DNA of 64,000 nt, taken from Pseudomonas cavernicola (GTDB lineage: Bacteria > Pseudomonadota > Gammaproteobacteria > Pseudomonadales > Pseudomonadaceae). Below, in pieces: positions 44,482-55,142 of the stretch. The stretch lies in the NCBI RefSeq assembly GCF_003596405.1, contig NZ_QYUR01000006.1, positions 372,001 to 436,000 of the forward strand. Direction: 5' to 3'. The translations under genes were made by a program, and so were the position numbers. The notes under the pieces were generated by a model. The model saw only the letters and a list, made by a program, of their open reading frames with translations. It did not search any database and had not been told where the DNA came from. Numbering within the stretch: position 1 is the stretch's first letter; each line of letters begins with the position of its first letter.

Positions 44482-45906
44482 ATGCAAACCAAACTGCTGA
44501 TCAACGGCCAACTGGTCGCCGGTGAAGGCATCGGCCAAGCCGTACTGAACCCTTCGTTGGGCACCGCCCTGGTCGAGATCAACGAGGCCAGCAGCGCCCA
44601 GGTCGACGCCGCCGTACGCGCTGCCGATGCGGCCTTCGACAGCTGGTCGCAAACCGCGCCGAAAGACCGCTCGCTGTTGCTGCTGCGCCTGGCCGACAAG
44701 ATCGATGCGCACGCTGAAGAATTGGCCAAGCTGGAATCGGACAACTGCGGCAAGCCCTACAGCGCCGCACTGAATGACGAGTTGCCGGCGATTGCCGATG
44801 TGTTCCGGTTCTTCGCCGGCGCCAGCCGTTGCCTGAGCGGTTCCGCCGCCGGTGAATACCTGCCGGGCCACACCTCGATGATCCGTCGCGACCCAATCGG
44901 CGTGGTCGCCTCCATCGCCCCGTGGAACTACCCACTGATGATGGTCGCCTGGAAGCTCGCCCCAGCCCTGGCCGCCGGCAACACCGTGGTGCTCAAGCCA
45001 TCCGAACAAACGCCGCTAACGGCCCTGAAGCTGGCCGAGTTCCTCGCTGAGATATTCCCGGCTGGGGTGGTCAACATCGTCTTCGGCCGCGGCCCGAGCG
45101 TCGGCAGCCCGCTAGTGACCCACCCGAAGGTGCGCATGGTGTCGCTGACCGGTTCGGTGGCCACCGGTTCGAACATCATCTCCAGCACCTCCGACAGCGT
45201 GAAGCGCATGCACATGGAACTGGGTGGCAAAGCGCCGGTAATCATCTTCAACGACGCCGACATCGACGCTGCGGTAGAAGGTATCCGCACCTTCGGTTTC
45301 TACAACGCCGGCCAGGACTGCACCGCCGCCTGCCGCATCTATGCGCAGAAAGGTATCTACGAGAAATTCGTCAGCAAGCTGGGTGAAGCGGTCGGCAGCA
45401 TCAAATACGGCCTGCAAAACGATCCGAGCACCGAACTCGGCCCACTGATCACCGCCGAGCACCGCGAACGCGTTGCCGGCTTCGTCGAGCGCGCCCGTGG
45501 CCTACCGCATGTGCAGGTGATCACAGGTGGCCGTAAAGTCGACGGCCCGGGCTTTTTCTACGAGCCGACCGTACTGGCCGGCCTGCGCCAGAACGACGAA
45601 ATCGTCCGCCGCGAGGTATTCGGCCCGGTAGTCACCGTCACCCCGTTCGATGATGAAGCGCAGGTACTGGCCTGGGCCAACGACTCAGACTACGGCCTGG
45701 CCTCCTCCGTGTGGACCAGCGATGTCGGCCGTGCCTCGCGCATCGCCGCCCGCCTGCAATACGGCTGCACCTGGGTCAATACGCACTTCATGCTGGTCAG
45801 CGAAATGCCCCACGGCGGCGTAAAACACTCCGGCTATGGCAAGGACATGTCAATGTATGGCCTGGAAGATTACACCGCCATCCGTCATGTGATGTTCAAG
45901 CACTAA
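44482..45906 (+). CDS. Gamma-aminobutyraldehyde-type aldehyde dehydrogenase
   Basis: NAD(P)-dependent oxidation of an amino-aldehyde to the acid, cytosolic. The 474-residue protein begins [20 protein letters not shown]. It carries [20 protein letters not shown], the glutamate motif [20 protein letters not shown] and the catalytic cysteine in [16 protein letters not shown]. Overall it looks like the PatD/Prr aminobutyraldehyde dehydrogenase group. Being downstream of the monooxygenase and permease, it probably oxidises the aldehyde released from the amine. It may have a separate promoter in the 146-bp gap before it. Confidence 0.85.
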   Translation: MQTKLLINGQLVAGEGIGQAVLNPSLGTALVEINEASSAQVDAAVRAADAAFDSWSQTAPKDRSLLLLRLADKIDAHAEELAKLESDNCGKPYSAALNDELPAIADVFRFFAGASRCLSGSAAGEYLPGHTSMIRRDPIGVVASIAPWNYPLMMVAWKLAPALAAGNTVVLKPSEQTPLTALKLAEFLAEIFPAGVVNIVFGRGPSVGSPLVTHPKVRMVSLTGSVATGSNIISSTSDSVKRMHMELGGKAPVIIFNDADIDAAVEGIRTFGFYNAGQDCTAACRIYAQKGIYEKFVSKLGEAVGSIKYGLQNDPSTELGPLITAEHRERVAGFVERARGLPHVQVITGGRKVDGPGFFYEPTVLAGLRQNDEIVRREVFGPVVTVTPFDDEAQVLAWANDSDYGLASSVWTSDVGRASRIAARLQYGCTWVNTHFMLVSEMPHGGVKHSGYGKDMSMYGLEDYTAIRHVMFKH

Positions 45907-46299
45907 GCACGCAACAGCGGCGGCCTTATCTCGAGGCCGCCCATTAACCAATATCTGCAATACAGCCGACTGATCTGCTTCTCAAGTAGCAGCGCTCAGC
46001 TGCGGCACTCAAGCATCGATTCTTTCGGGTTGCTAGCTACAAGGCCGAAAAGTCAGAGCACAAGCCTCGGCTTCCTCCCCCGCTCACATCCCCTGCGACG
46101 TGAACGGTTCTCCATAGTCGACGCAAGCCACCTCGCTGAATTCTGCGTTGAATATCTCGGTCTTTCATCCACATGAATGATGGCAAGCCGTCCGCAAGCC
46201 AGCTTTTTGCACTGTGAGCTGCCGCCCGTTGCTTCGTACACACCAGGAAACCGGCAGCGGCAATCCGCGCGTCTCCCGACAGCAGATGGAGGTAGTCGC
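45907..46299. other. Intergenic region before the methyltransferase gene
   Basis: 393 bp with no convincing gene in either direction. An open frame reads into the methyltransferase from 46177 but has no ribosome binding site. I see no repeat or clear terminator. Confidence 0.5.
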
Positions 46300-47169
46300 A
46301 TGGACGAGATGATCCAGCCTGGAACACACGCATTGGAACAGCTGCAAGCCGAGCAGTTCGAGTCTGCGACTGCAGCACCGCGCTCCGGCAAACCCGAGGC
46401 TGCTGCGTCCGCAGTTGCGAGCAACGTCGTGCCCTTCCCCACCCGCCTGCCTGCCAGCCCGCAGCGGCACCAGGGCAATGCCGTTCTCCTGGATTACCTC
46501 TACGGCATTGACGATGGCGCCCTGCAGAACACCCCGAGCGGGCACATCCGGCAGCTGTTCGACTATGCCACCAACTCGCCAGCAGCCCGCGCCCTACGCT
46601 GCCGCAGGCGGATGGTGGCCAGGGCCATTGACGAAACCTGCCTGCGGCTCGGCCACGGCGCACGTATCCTCTGTATCGCCAGCGGGCATTTCCGCGAAGC
46701 GGAACTCTGCCAATCGATCCGTTACGGCAACTTTGGCGAGATCGTGGTCTGCGACTCGGACAGCGAGTGCCTGCGCGTGGTCAACCAGTGCTATGGCGAA
46801 CTGGGTATCCAGACTCAGTGTGTGCATCTGGAGCAGCTGCTCCATGGGCCATGCCAGTTTGCCGGCTTCGATCTGGTGTACTCCGCCGGTCTCTGCGATC
46901 ACCTGAAAGACAAGGCCTGCCGGCAACTCGCCGAACAACTGTTCAGGGCCCTCAAGCCCGGCGGCAAGTTGCTCCTCGGCAACTTGCGCATGCGCATCGT
47001 CGGCATCGGCTTTCTACAAGGCTTGTTGGACTGGCGACCGCAATACCGGCGGGATGAACAGCTGCTCAATCTGCTGCGCGGCGTCGATTACAAAGACATC
47101 GCCGGTGCTCGAGTCTTCCATGATATCGGCCACCGCCTGGCCTTCCTCGAGGCCTGTCGCTACGGCTAA
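46300..47169 (+). CDS. Class I SAM-dependent methyltransferase
   Basis: A 289-residue protein starting MDEMIQPGTHALEQLQAEQF, with a poorly ordered N-terminal 70 residues, then a Rossmann methyltransferase domain. Motif I is present in unusual form as ARILCIASGHFREAELC (rather than GxGxG). A motif II acid lies in EIVVCDSDSECLRVVNQ, and the later motif FRALKPGGKLLLGNL is clear. GGAGG precedes the ATG. It ends two bases from the stop of the convergent ABC gene. The substrate is unknown; it may belong to the accessory cluster or be an older neighbour of the ABC gene. Confidence 0.75.
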   Translation: MDEMIQPGTHALEQLQAEQFESATAAPRSGKPEAAASAVASNVVPFPTRLPASPQRHQGNAVLLDYLYGIDDGALQNTPSGHIRQLFDYATNSPAARALRCRRRMVARAIDETCLRLGHGARILCIASGHFREAELCQSIRYGNFGEIVVCDSDSECLRVVNQCYGELGIQTQCVHLEQLLHGPCQFAGFDLVYSAGLCDHLKDKACRQLAEQLFRALKPGGKLLLGNLRMRIVGIGFLQGLLDWRPQYRRDEQLLNLLRGVDYKDIAGARVFHDIGHRLAFLEACRYG

Positions 47170-47171
47170 CC

Positions 47172-48950
47172 TCAGTGTTGCAAATGCCCGTACAGCTTGG
47201 CGTACAAGCCGCCGTCGGCGATCAACTGTAGATGGTCGCCATCCTCGGCGATGCGCCCGCCATCGAAGACCAGCACCCGATCCGCCTGTTTCACCGCTGA
47301 CAGGCGGTGGGCGATGATCAAGGTGGTGCGACCCTTGAGGAACTGCCCCAGGGCCTGGTGCAGGGCGTATTCGGTGGCGGCATCGAGGGCGGAAGTCGCT
47401 TCGTCGAGAATCACCACTTTCGGCTCGGCCAGCACCATTCGAGCGATTGCCAGGCGTTGCCGCTGGCCGCCGGAAAGGCGTACGCCGGAGCGCCCGACAA
47501 TGCTCTCCAGACCTTGCGGCAAGACACGAATGGTCTGTGCCAATTGAGCGATTTCCAGCGCGCGCCAGCAGTCTTCGTCACTGCGTGAACGTCCCATGGT
47601 CAGGTTCGCGCGTACTGTGTCGTTGAACAGCGCGGGATGCTGCAGCACTACCGCGACCTGCTCACGCACGGTCTCCAGGCCAATCTCTTCCAGGCTGAAA
47701 CCGCCATAGCGGATACTCCCGGCCTGGGCCGTGTACAGGCCGAGCAACAGTTGCACCAGGGTGCTTTTGCCGCCGCCGCTGGCACCGACTATGGCGACCT
47801 TCTCACCCGCGGCGATGGCGAGGTTCAGTTCATCCAGCACCGGTTCATCGTGGTAGGCGAAGGTCAGGCCGCGCACTTCGATACCGAGCGTGTCGCGCCC
47901 GCTGAAGGGATCGACGCCACCTTGATACTGCGGCTCATCGGCCCGCGCGAGCAGCTCGTTGATCCGCGTCAGCGCACCACCGGCGGCGTAGAAGGCATAT
48001 TGCAGATTCAGCAGCTGTTCGACCGGGCCGATCATGAACCACAGGTAGCTGAATACCGCGAGCATCTGGCCGATCGACAAGTCGGAGAACAAGACGGTGA
48101 GCATCGCCGCCGCACGGAAAATATCGATACCGAACTGGAACAGCAGACCGCTGGCGCGGCTGGAGGCATCGCTCTTCCACTGCGAGGCCACCGCATAGTT
48201 GCGCACCTCTTGGGCGCGCGCACCGAGGCGACCGAGGAAGAAGCCCTGGCGGTTGCCGGCACGAATTTCCTGAATCGCCTCCAAGGTCTCGGTGAGAGCC
48301 TGGGTAAAACGCGAGGTGCTGTCGTTCTCGAGCTTCTTCAGGTGCTTGACGCGTTTGCCCAACTGCACCGTGGCGTAGATCACCAAGGGGTTGAACAGCA
48401 GGATCAACAACGCCAGTTGCCAGTGCATCCACATCAGGATGCCCGCGGTGCCGGTCAGCGTCAGCACGGCAACCAGGAAGCGGCTGAGGGTTTCACCGAC
48501 GAACTTGTCCACGGTGTCGAGATCGGTGACCAGGTGCGTGGTCACCGTGCCACCACCGAGACTTTCGTATTCGCCGAGGGAAATCCGCTTGAGCCGCTCG
48601 ATCAGGCGAATGCGGATGCGGTAGACGATGTCCTTTGACAAGCGGGCAAACAGCCGCGCCTGCAACACGTTGAAAACCAGCGCCAAGCTGCGCAACAGCA
48701 AGGTCAGCAGCACCATCAGACCGATGTAGCCGACGGCGTTCTCCCAACTGCTCGGAAGGAAACGATCCATGACCTTGAGCGCTGCATCGCCCTGCTTGAG
48801 CAGCACCTCGTCGACCAGCAACGGCAACAACAGTGGAATCGGCACGCTGCAGATGGTCGCCAGCACCGCCACGCCATTGGCAATCAACAAGGCTTTTTTG
48901 TGGCGCAAGGCCAGCCGGCGTATTTCCGCCCAGCTCAGCCGATCAAGCAT
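47172..48950 (-). CDS. ABC exporter, fused permease-ATPase
   Basis: A 592-residue half-transporter from MLDRLSWAEIRRLALRHKKA. It has an N-terminal six-helix domain (GVAVLATICSVPIPLLLPLL onward) and a C-terminal ATPase with Walker A IVGASGGGKSTLVQ, signature VRLSGGQRQRLAIARM, Walker B KVVILDEATSALDA and the switch histidine in LIIAHRLSAVKQ. This is the MsbA/lipid-drug exporter class; the equivalent P. aeruginosa position holds PA0860, of unknown cargo. The start at 48950 gives a normal N terminus and overlaps the DsbA-like gene by eight bases. Its last 263 bp recur at 35302-35564. Confidence 0.9.
   Translation of the reverse strand: MLDRLSWAEIRRLALRHKKALLIANGVAVLATICSVPIPLLLPLLVDEVLLKQGDAALKVMDRFLPSSWENAVGYIGLMVLLTLLLRSLALVFNVLQARLFARLSKDIVYRIRIRLIERLKRISLGEYESLGGGTVTTHLVTDLDTVDKFVGETLSRFLVAVLTLTGTAGILMWMHWQLALLILLFNPLVIYATVQLGKRVKHLKKLENDSTSRFTQALTETLEAIQEIRAGNRQGFFLGRLGARAQEVRNYAVASQWKSDASSRASGLLFQFGIDIFRAAAMLTVLFSDLSIGQMLAVFSYLWFMIGPVEQLLNLQYAFYAAGGALTRINELLARADEPQYQGGVDPFSGRDTLGIEVRGLTFAYHDEPVLDELNLAIAAGEKVAIVGASGGGKSTLVQLLLGLYTAQAGSIRYGGFSLEEIGLETVREQVAVVLQHPALFNDTVRANLTMGRSRSDEDCWRALEIAQLAQTIRVLPQGLESIVGRSGVRLSGGQRQRLAIARMVLAEPKVVILDEATSALDAATEYALHQALGQFLKGRTTLIIAHRLSAVKQADRVLVFDGGRIAEDGDHLQLIADGGLYAKLYGHLQH
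47176..47438. repeat. Direct repeat bounding the accessory segment (right copy)
   Basis: Within the ABC gene; matches 35302-35564 in the same orientation, same length, seven mismatches, six of them in the first 75 bp. The two copies are 11,874 bp apart. Confidence 0.93.
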
Positions 48951-49578
48951 GCGCGCCCCGCTCGAGCCAACGCGCCAGGAGCGGTGCCAATTCGCTGAGC
49001 GGCTGATAGCCATTGGTCAGCAGAGCCAGTTGGCCATTCCGCTCGGCGAGCAGGGTGGGGAACCCGGCGATGCCCAGATCCTGCACCCAGGTAAAATCGG
49101 CGGCGGTGGCGGCGTGCTGTTCGACACTGTCGAAAGCTGCCGCGAATTCGATGCGCGGCAAACCGGCCGCTTCCGCGAGTTCGACCAGCACGCTGGCCTG
49201 CGTCACGTCGCGGCCTTCGGCATAGAAGGCCTGCTGAATGCGTTTGACCAGCGGCCAGGCACTGGCCGGATCGAGGGAGCGTGCGGTGACCAGGGCACGG
49301 CAAGCCGGCTCGGTGTCGTAGACGAAGCCCTCCGGCAAAGCACCGTCGAACTTGAACGGCTGCCCGGTGGCCTGCGCGACCGCCTGCCAGTGCTCGAGAA
49401 TGTAGCGCTGGGTGGTCGGCTCCAACGCCGCGCCACTGCCGGTACGCAAGCCTCCGGCAACCATGTGCAGCGGCACGCCCGCCGCCTGCGCCTGCGTGGC
49501 GAGTCCCTCGAGCACCGGCGCGAAGCCCCAGCACCAGGAACACATTGGATCCATCACATAAAGCAGGCGAGCATGCAT
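48943..49578 (-). CDS. DsbA-family thioredoxin-fold protein
   Basis: A 211-residue cytoplasmic protein (no signal peptide) starting MHARLLYVMDPMCSWCWGFA. The CxxC active site reads CSWC, and the all-helical insertion is typical of DsbA/FrnE-type oxidoreductases; the cis-proline region is GIAGFPTLLAERNG. It is coupled to the ABC exporter by an eight-base overlap and preceded by trhO. The role is probably thiol-disulfide or isomerase chemistry; the target is unknown. Confidence 0.85.
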   Translation of the reverse strand: MHARLLYVMDPMCSWCWGFAPVLEGLATQAQAAGVPLHMVAGGLRTGSGAALEPTTQRYILEHWQAVAQATGQPFKFDGALPEGFVYDTEPACRALVTARSLDPASAWPLVKRIQQAFYAEGRDVTQASVLVELAEAAGLPRIEFAAAFDSVEQHAATAADFTWVQDLGIAGFPTLLAERNGQLALLTNGYQPLSELAPLLARWLERGAHA

Positions 49579-49581
49579 GGG

Positions 49582-50520
49582 TCAGGACTCTGCACTAAGT
49601 CGAGGGTTATAGCCCAAAGGGTGCGGTTGATTGCGCGCTTTGGCCAGTTCGATCTGCTTCTGCCGCTCACGGGCACTGTTGCGGGTTTTCTCACTCAGCG
49701 AGTCCCAGCAGTGCGGACAGCTGATGCCCAGAACGTAATGTGGCGCCTGGCGGTCTGCCACCGAAATCGGGATGCGGCACGCGTGGCACTGGTCGTAATC
49801 GCCTTCGCTCAGGTCGTGGCGAACGGTCACGCGGTTATCGAAAACAAAGCAGTCGCCGCGCCACAGGGTATCTTCCTGCGGCACTTCTTCCAGATATTTG
49901 AGGATGCCACCCTTGAGGTGATAGACCTCATCAAAACCCTGACCGAGCATATAGCTGGAGGCCTTCTCGCAACGGATGCCGCCGGTGCAGAACATCGCGA
50001 CCTTTTTGTGCTTGGCCGGATCGAAGTTGGCTTTTATGTATTCGGGAAAGTCACGGAAGCTCTTGGTCTGCGGGTCGATGGCGCGCTCGAAGGTGCCAAT
50101 CGCCACTTCGTAGTCGTTGCGGGTATCGATCAGCAGCACTTGCGGGTCAGCGATCAGCGCGTTCCAGTCTTGCGGCTCGACGTAGGTACCGACCTGCTGG
50201 TTCGGGTCGACGCCCGCTACGCCGAGGGTGACGATTTCTTTCTTCAGCTTGACCTTGGTGCGATAGAACGGCTGCTCGTCGCAGTACGACTCTTTGTGAT
50301 CGATATCGACGAAACGAGGGTCTTGCTTGAGCCAGGCGAGCAGCCCGTCGATACCCTCACGGGTACCGGAAACGGTGCCATTGATGCCTTCTTCGGCGAT
50401 CAGCAAAGTGCCTTTGATACCGTTATCCAGCAGGCTTTGCAGCAGGGGCTCGCGCAGTGCAACGTAGTCCTTCAGAGTGACGAACTTGTACAGCGCCGCC
50501 ACGACGATGTTCTGAGTCAT
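49582..50520 (-). CDS. trhO: tRNA uridine(34) hydroxylase (rhodanese family)
   Basis: Oxygen-dependent 5-hydroxylation of wobble uridine in certain tRNAs. The 312-residue protein (formerly YceA) begins [20 protein letters not shown]. It has an N-terminal acylphosphatase-like domain, a rhodanese domain with active-site loop [16 protein letters not shown] and a C-terminal cysteine cluster [13 protein letters not shown] / [11 protein letters not shown]. Full length for the family. It lies next to the DsbA-like gene, as in P. aeruginosa (PA0858). Confidence 0.94.
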   Translation of the reverse strand: MTQNIVVAALYKFVTLKDYVALREPLLQSLLDNGIKGTLLIAEEGINGTVSGTREGIDGLLAWLKQDPRFVDIDHKESYCDEQPFYRTKVKLKKEIVTLGVAGVDPNQQVGTYVEPQDWNALIADPQVLLIDTRNDYEVAIGTFERAIDPQTKSFRDFPEYIKANFDPAKHKKVAMFCTGGIRCEKASSYMLGQGFDEVYHLKGGILKYLEEVPQEDTLWRGDCFVFDNRVTVRHDLSEGDYDQCHACRIPISVADRQAPHYVLGISCPHCWDSLSEKTRNSARERQKQIELAKARNQPHPLGYNPRLSAES

Positions 50521-50724
50521 GCGGGTGATTACTCCAGGTGGTCGTCCACGTAAAGGACGGACCGGGTTTTAGAAACGCTAACGCTATAAACGACAGCGCC
50601 GGCTGGGCCGGCACTGGGTGGAGTCTACCAGAAAGCCACACCACCCAGCCTGCGGCCAAGCGGCACATAGCCGGGAGGCTGTCGGGCTTAGGCACCCAAG
50701 GGCAACTCTAAGTCCGACAAACTC

Positions 50725-51030
50725 CTAATGGTCGTGCTTACTGCCACCCAGGCAGGTGGGCGAATCGGGCGCATGGCCCAGCTCCGCCCATTCTTGCGGG
50801 GTATAGGTATGCAACGCCAGCGCATGCAGCTGCCCCATCAGGTCGCCAAGACTGGCATAGACCTTCTGGTGCCGCTTGACCGCATTCAGCTCGGCGAATA
50901 ACGGGCTGACTACCACAGCCTTGAAGTGCGTTTCCAGCCCACGACTGTGCATATGGCTTTCATCCAGCACCTCGAGGTACTGCGGTTCCAGCGCGGCCAG
51001 AGCCGTCTGGATACGTTCACGCATGCTCAT
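50725..51030 (-). CDS. bolA: BolA-family protein
   Basis: A 101-residue BolA protein starting MSMRERIQTALAALEPQYLE. The family core DESHMHSRGLETHFKAVVVS and the loop FAELNAVKRHQKVYASLGDL are clear, as is the conserved histidine in LHALALHTYTPQEW. BolA proteins partner with monothiol glutaredoxins in Fe-S cluster trafficking and affect morphology. GGAG precedes the ATG at 51030; a second ATG is two codons in. It lies 12 bp after the DUF2059 gene and is probably co-transcribed with it. Confidence 0.93.
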   Translation of the reverse strand: MSMRERIQTALAALEPQYLEVLDESHMHSRGLETHFKAVVVSPLFAELNAVKRHQKVYASLGDLMGQLHALALHTYTPQEWAELGHAPDSPTCLGGSKHDH

Positions 51031-51042
51031 ACAGGGCTCCGC

Positions 51043-51564
51043 TTAGGGCTTCTTGGCTTCAGGTTTGGCTTGCGCCGGTTGCAGTTCGGCGGTCATGTCG
51101 GCCAGCAGTTTGTTCACTTCCGGCACGGCAGTTTCCAGCTTGGCCTGTGTCAGCTGGGCCGATTGCGCGGTCAAGGCCGGCATTTTTTCCAGCACTTTCT
51201 TGCCCAACGGCGATTGGTAGAAGGCAATCAGATCCTTCAGTTCTTGCTCGCTGAAGTTGCTGGTGTAGAGCTTGACCATGTCCGGCTTGAGCTTATCCCA
51301 GCCGACGGCCTTATTCAGCGAGGCATTGGCCTTGGCCTGATAGCTTTCGAGCAGCGCTTTCTTAGCTTCCGGGGCCTGAGCCTGGGCGAAACGCTGGGCA
51401 AACATCTGTTGCACCTGGGCATACACCGGCACGGCCAGCTTGTCGGCATGGGCCAGCTTGAGGAACCGCTCGGCATCGGCCGCGTGGCTGGCTGCATCCG
51501 CCAATACCTGGCCGCTGGCGCAAGCAAACAGAACTGCAGCGCAAAGGGTACGAATCGGGGTCAT
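51043..51564 (-). CDS. Periplasmic DUF2059 protein
   Basis: A 173-residue exported protein with a signal peptide (MTPIRTLCAAVLFACASGQV, cleavage near LADA). The DUF2059 region includes LYTSNFSEQELKDLIAFYQS then PLGKKVLEKMPAL, and the tail is low-complexity (QPAQAKPEAKKP). The function is unknown. It is upstream of bolA in the same direction. Confidence 0.88.
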   Translation of the reverse strand: MTPIRTLCAAVLFACASGQVLADAASHAADAERFLKLAHADKLAVPVYAQVQQMFAQRFAQAQAPEAKKALLESYQAKANASLNKAVGWDKLKPDMVKLYTSNFSEQELKDLIAFYQSPLGKKVLEKMPALTAQSAQLTQAKLETAVPEVNKLLADMTAELQPAQAKPEAKKP

Positions 51565-51869
51565 CGAAATTCCTTGTCTTCTCGGGAAGGGCTAATGATC
51601 AGGGCGAACCCCGGAGTTGGCCATTCTGCGCTCAAGCTCGCCCCCGGCTCAAGCGAGTGAGTTTGCACGCAGGCTCACACAGACCGCGTGGCGCAGCGCA
51701 GCCGTTGATCCGTTGCCAAAGTGCCAGTACTTGCCCATCCTTTAGGTGGGTTGGCATGCTGCGCGCGATCAAAACGACAGCTATCCTGTCGGCAGAGTAT
51801 CTGTCCGCTGAGGACGCCTGCACCCCTCAAGCGACTTCGCGCCTATACCTGCACACATGGACGTGCCCG

Positions 51870-52883
51870 ATGAACAGTTTCACTTCCGCTTTTTCGCCTG
51901 AGTCCTGGAAACCGCTGTGCGATGCCCAAGGCCAGCTCGCCCCCAAGGCGATTGGCTGGTCACCGCGACCGCAGGTGCATTGCGCCCTGCCCGGCCATTA
52001 TGGGCGGCGTAAACGCTGGAATCACTGGTGCATCACCACCCCACAATGGATGCTCTCGCTGACCCTGGCCGACCTCGACTACTTGGGCTATGGCGCCGCT
52101 TATTTCCTCGATTTAGAGACCGGCCACGCCGTCGCGCATACCCAGTTACGCGCCTTCGGCCGCGGCTGTCAGTTGCCTGATACGCCACTGGAAAGCCACG
52201 AGTTCGACCATCCACGCCTACAACTCAAGGTCGATGAGCATCCAGGGCGCCTGCGCCTGACGGTCGCCGCGCCGGATATCGGTGGCCAACCGTTGCAAGT
52301 CGCGCTGGATATTCAACGCCCGGCGCATCTGGATTCGGTCAATCTGGTGGTGCCCTTCGCCAGCCGCGGTTTTCATGCCACCTGCCGTCAATTGGCTCTG
52401 CCGACCAGCGGCAGCGTGCAGTTGGGGCGCACACAATACAGCTGCATACCGGGGCAGAGCTTCGCCGCCCTGGACTTCGGCCGTGGTGTCTGGCCTTTGC
52501 ACAGCCATTGGACGCGCGCCGCCTTCGCCGCTCCTGGGGGTATCGCCGGTAACTTCGGCTCGGGCTGGACCGAGAGCAGTGGCTTGTCCGAGAACGCCCT
52601 GTGGTTCGGCGGCGAGCTGCTGCATCTGAACGTCCCGGTGTGCATCGAACAGACCCTGCAGAGTCCATTGGCGCCCTGGCGCCTGAGCAGCTCGGATGAT
52701 CGCGCCGCCCTGACCTTCACCCCGCGTCAGCATCATCAAGCTTGCCCACAGCTTGGCCCATTCTACGCCGACACCCGTCAGTGGTTTGGCCGTTTCGACG
52801 GCGTACTCCGTGACCCGAGCGGCGAACGCGTGCCGGTCAATGGCGCCCTGGGCTGGCTCGGCACTACCCACGCACGCTGGTAA
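51870..52883 (+). CDS. DUF2804 family protein
   Basis: A 337-residue protein starting MNSFTSAFSPESWKPLCDAQ and matching the DUF2804 family along its length, with the characteristic beta-rich pattern (HYGRRKRWNHWCITTPQWML, LDFGRGVWPLHSHWTRAAFA, NALWFGGELLHLN). No signal peptide or catalytic motif is known. The start at 51870 is preferred over the open frame from 51657, which reads through non-coding sequence. It lies upstream of fumC in the same direction. The biochemical role is unknown. Confidence 0.85.
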   Translation: MNSFTSAFSPESWKPLCDAQGQLAPKAIGWSPRPQVHCALPGHYGRRKRWNHWCITTPQWMLSLTLADLDYLGYGAAYFLDLETGHAVAHTQLRAFGRGCQLPDTPLESHEFDHPRLQLKVDEHPGRLRLTVAAPDIGGQPLQVALDIQRPAHLDSVNLVVPFASRGFHATCRQLALPTSGSVQLGRTQYSCIPGQSFAALDFGRGVWPLHSHWTRAAFAAPGGIAGNFGSGWTESSGLSENALWFGGELLHLNVPVCIEQTLQSPLAPWRLSSSDDRAALTFTPRQHHQACPQLGPFYADTRQWFGRFDGVLRDPSGERVPVNGALGWLGTTHARW

Positions 52884-52976
52884 ATCGGTCATCGGCACCG
52901 CTTTAATCCACTGGACATGGAACCAGAGCAGCGCTGAAGCGCCTAAACTTCCGGAACAGCACCCCGGAGAAGATCC

Positions 52977-54363
<1,387 letters not shown>

Positions 54364-54371
<8 letters not shown>

Positions 54372-54984
54372 GACGACGAAAAGCGGCGCCACCCCACTGG
54401 AAGGGGACGGAAAGCGCATTCTGATGATTCTCGGTACACCGAAGAGCGGCAGCCTCTGCCATGCCCTCGGCGAGGCTTACGCCCAAGGCGCGCGCAGCGA
54501 AGGCCATGTGGTACGTCAACTGAAGTTGGGCGAGCTGGAGTTTGATCCGGTGCTGCGCGGCGGCTACGACCAGAGCCAGAATCTGGAGCCCGACCTGCTG
54601 GAAGCGCAACGGCAGATCCACTGGGCCGAACACCTGGTGTTCGTCTACCCAGTCTGGTGGGGTGGCTTGCCAGCCCTGCTCCAAGGCTTTTTCGACCGAG
54701 TGTTCCTGCCCGGTTTTGCCTTCAAGTATCGCGAGCGCTCGCACACCTGGGAGAAGCTGCTCAGCGGGCGCAGCGCCGATCTGCTGGTGACGCTCGACAC
54801 CCCGCCTTGGTATTTCCGCTGGATTTACGGCGCACCGGCACACCGGCAGATGGTGCGCACCATCCTCGGCGCCTGCGGTGTCAAAACCCGACGGCTGACC
54901 GAGTTCGCCCCAATCCGCCAGTCCTCCGAGGAACAACGGCAGGGCTGGTTACGCCGCGCCGAGTTACTCGGCACTCACGCCTGA
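54364..54984 (+). CDS. Flavodoxin-fold NAD(P)H:quinone oxidoreductase-like protein
   Basis: A 206-residue protein starting [20 protein letters not shown]. The flavodoxin-like fold of the DT-diaphorase/MdaB group is visible as [40 protein letters not shown] and [20 protein letters not shown]. It probably reduces quinones with NAD(P)H. The ATG at 54364 overlaps the fumC end, indicating co-translation. Its substrate is undefined. Confidence 0.85.
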
Positions 54985-54990
54985 CGCGCC

Positions 54991-55142
54991 CGTAAGCTGG
55001 GCAGAGCGCAGCGATAAAACGGCAGGAAAGCCGTTTTGCACAGCTTCAGCTGCCCGCAGGGCGAGGTGCATGGATGCACCTCGTGAAACCCAGCAGTTAG
55101 CTACAAACTGGGTTTCCCCCTAACGAGCTCCACCCAACCTAC
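54991..55142. repeat. Palindromic repeat at the end of the EamA transporter gene
   Basis: Left edge CGTAAGCTGGGCAGAGCG, right edge CTCCACCCAACCTAC, with inner arms GAAACCCAGCAG and AAACTGGGTTTC. The right edge supplies CTA at 55139-55141, the TAG stop of the EamA gene, and also contains CCAACCTAC, resembling the IS110 target. Confidence 0.7.
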
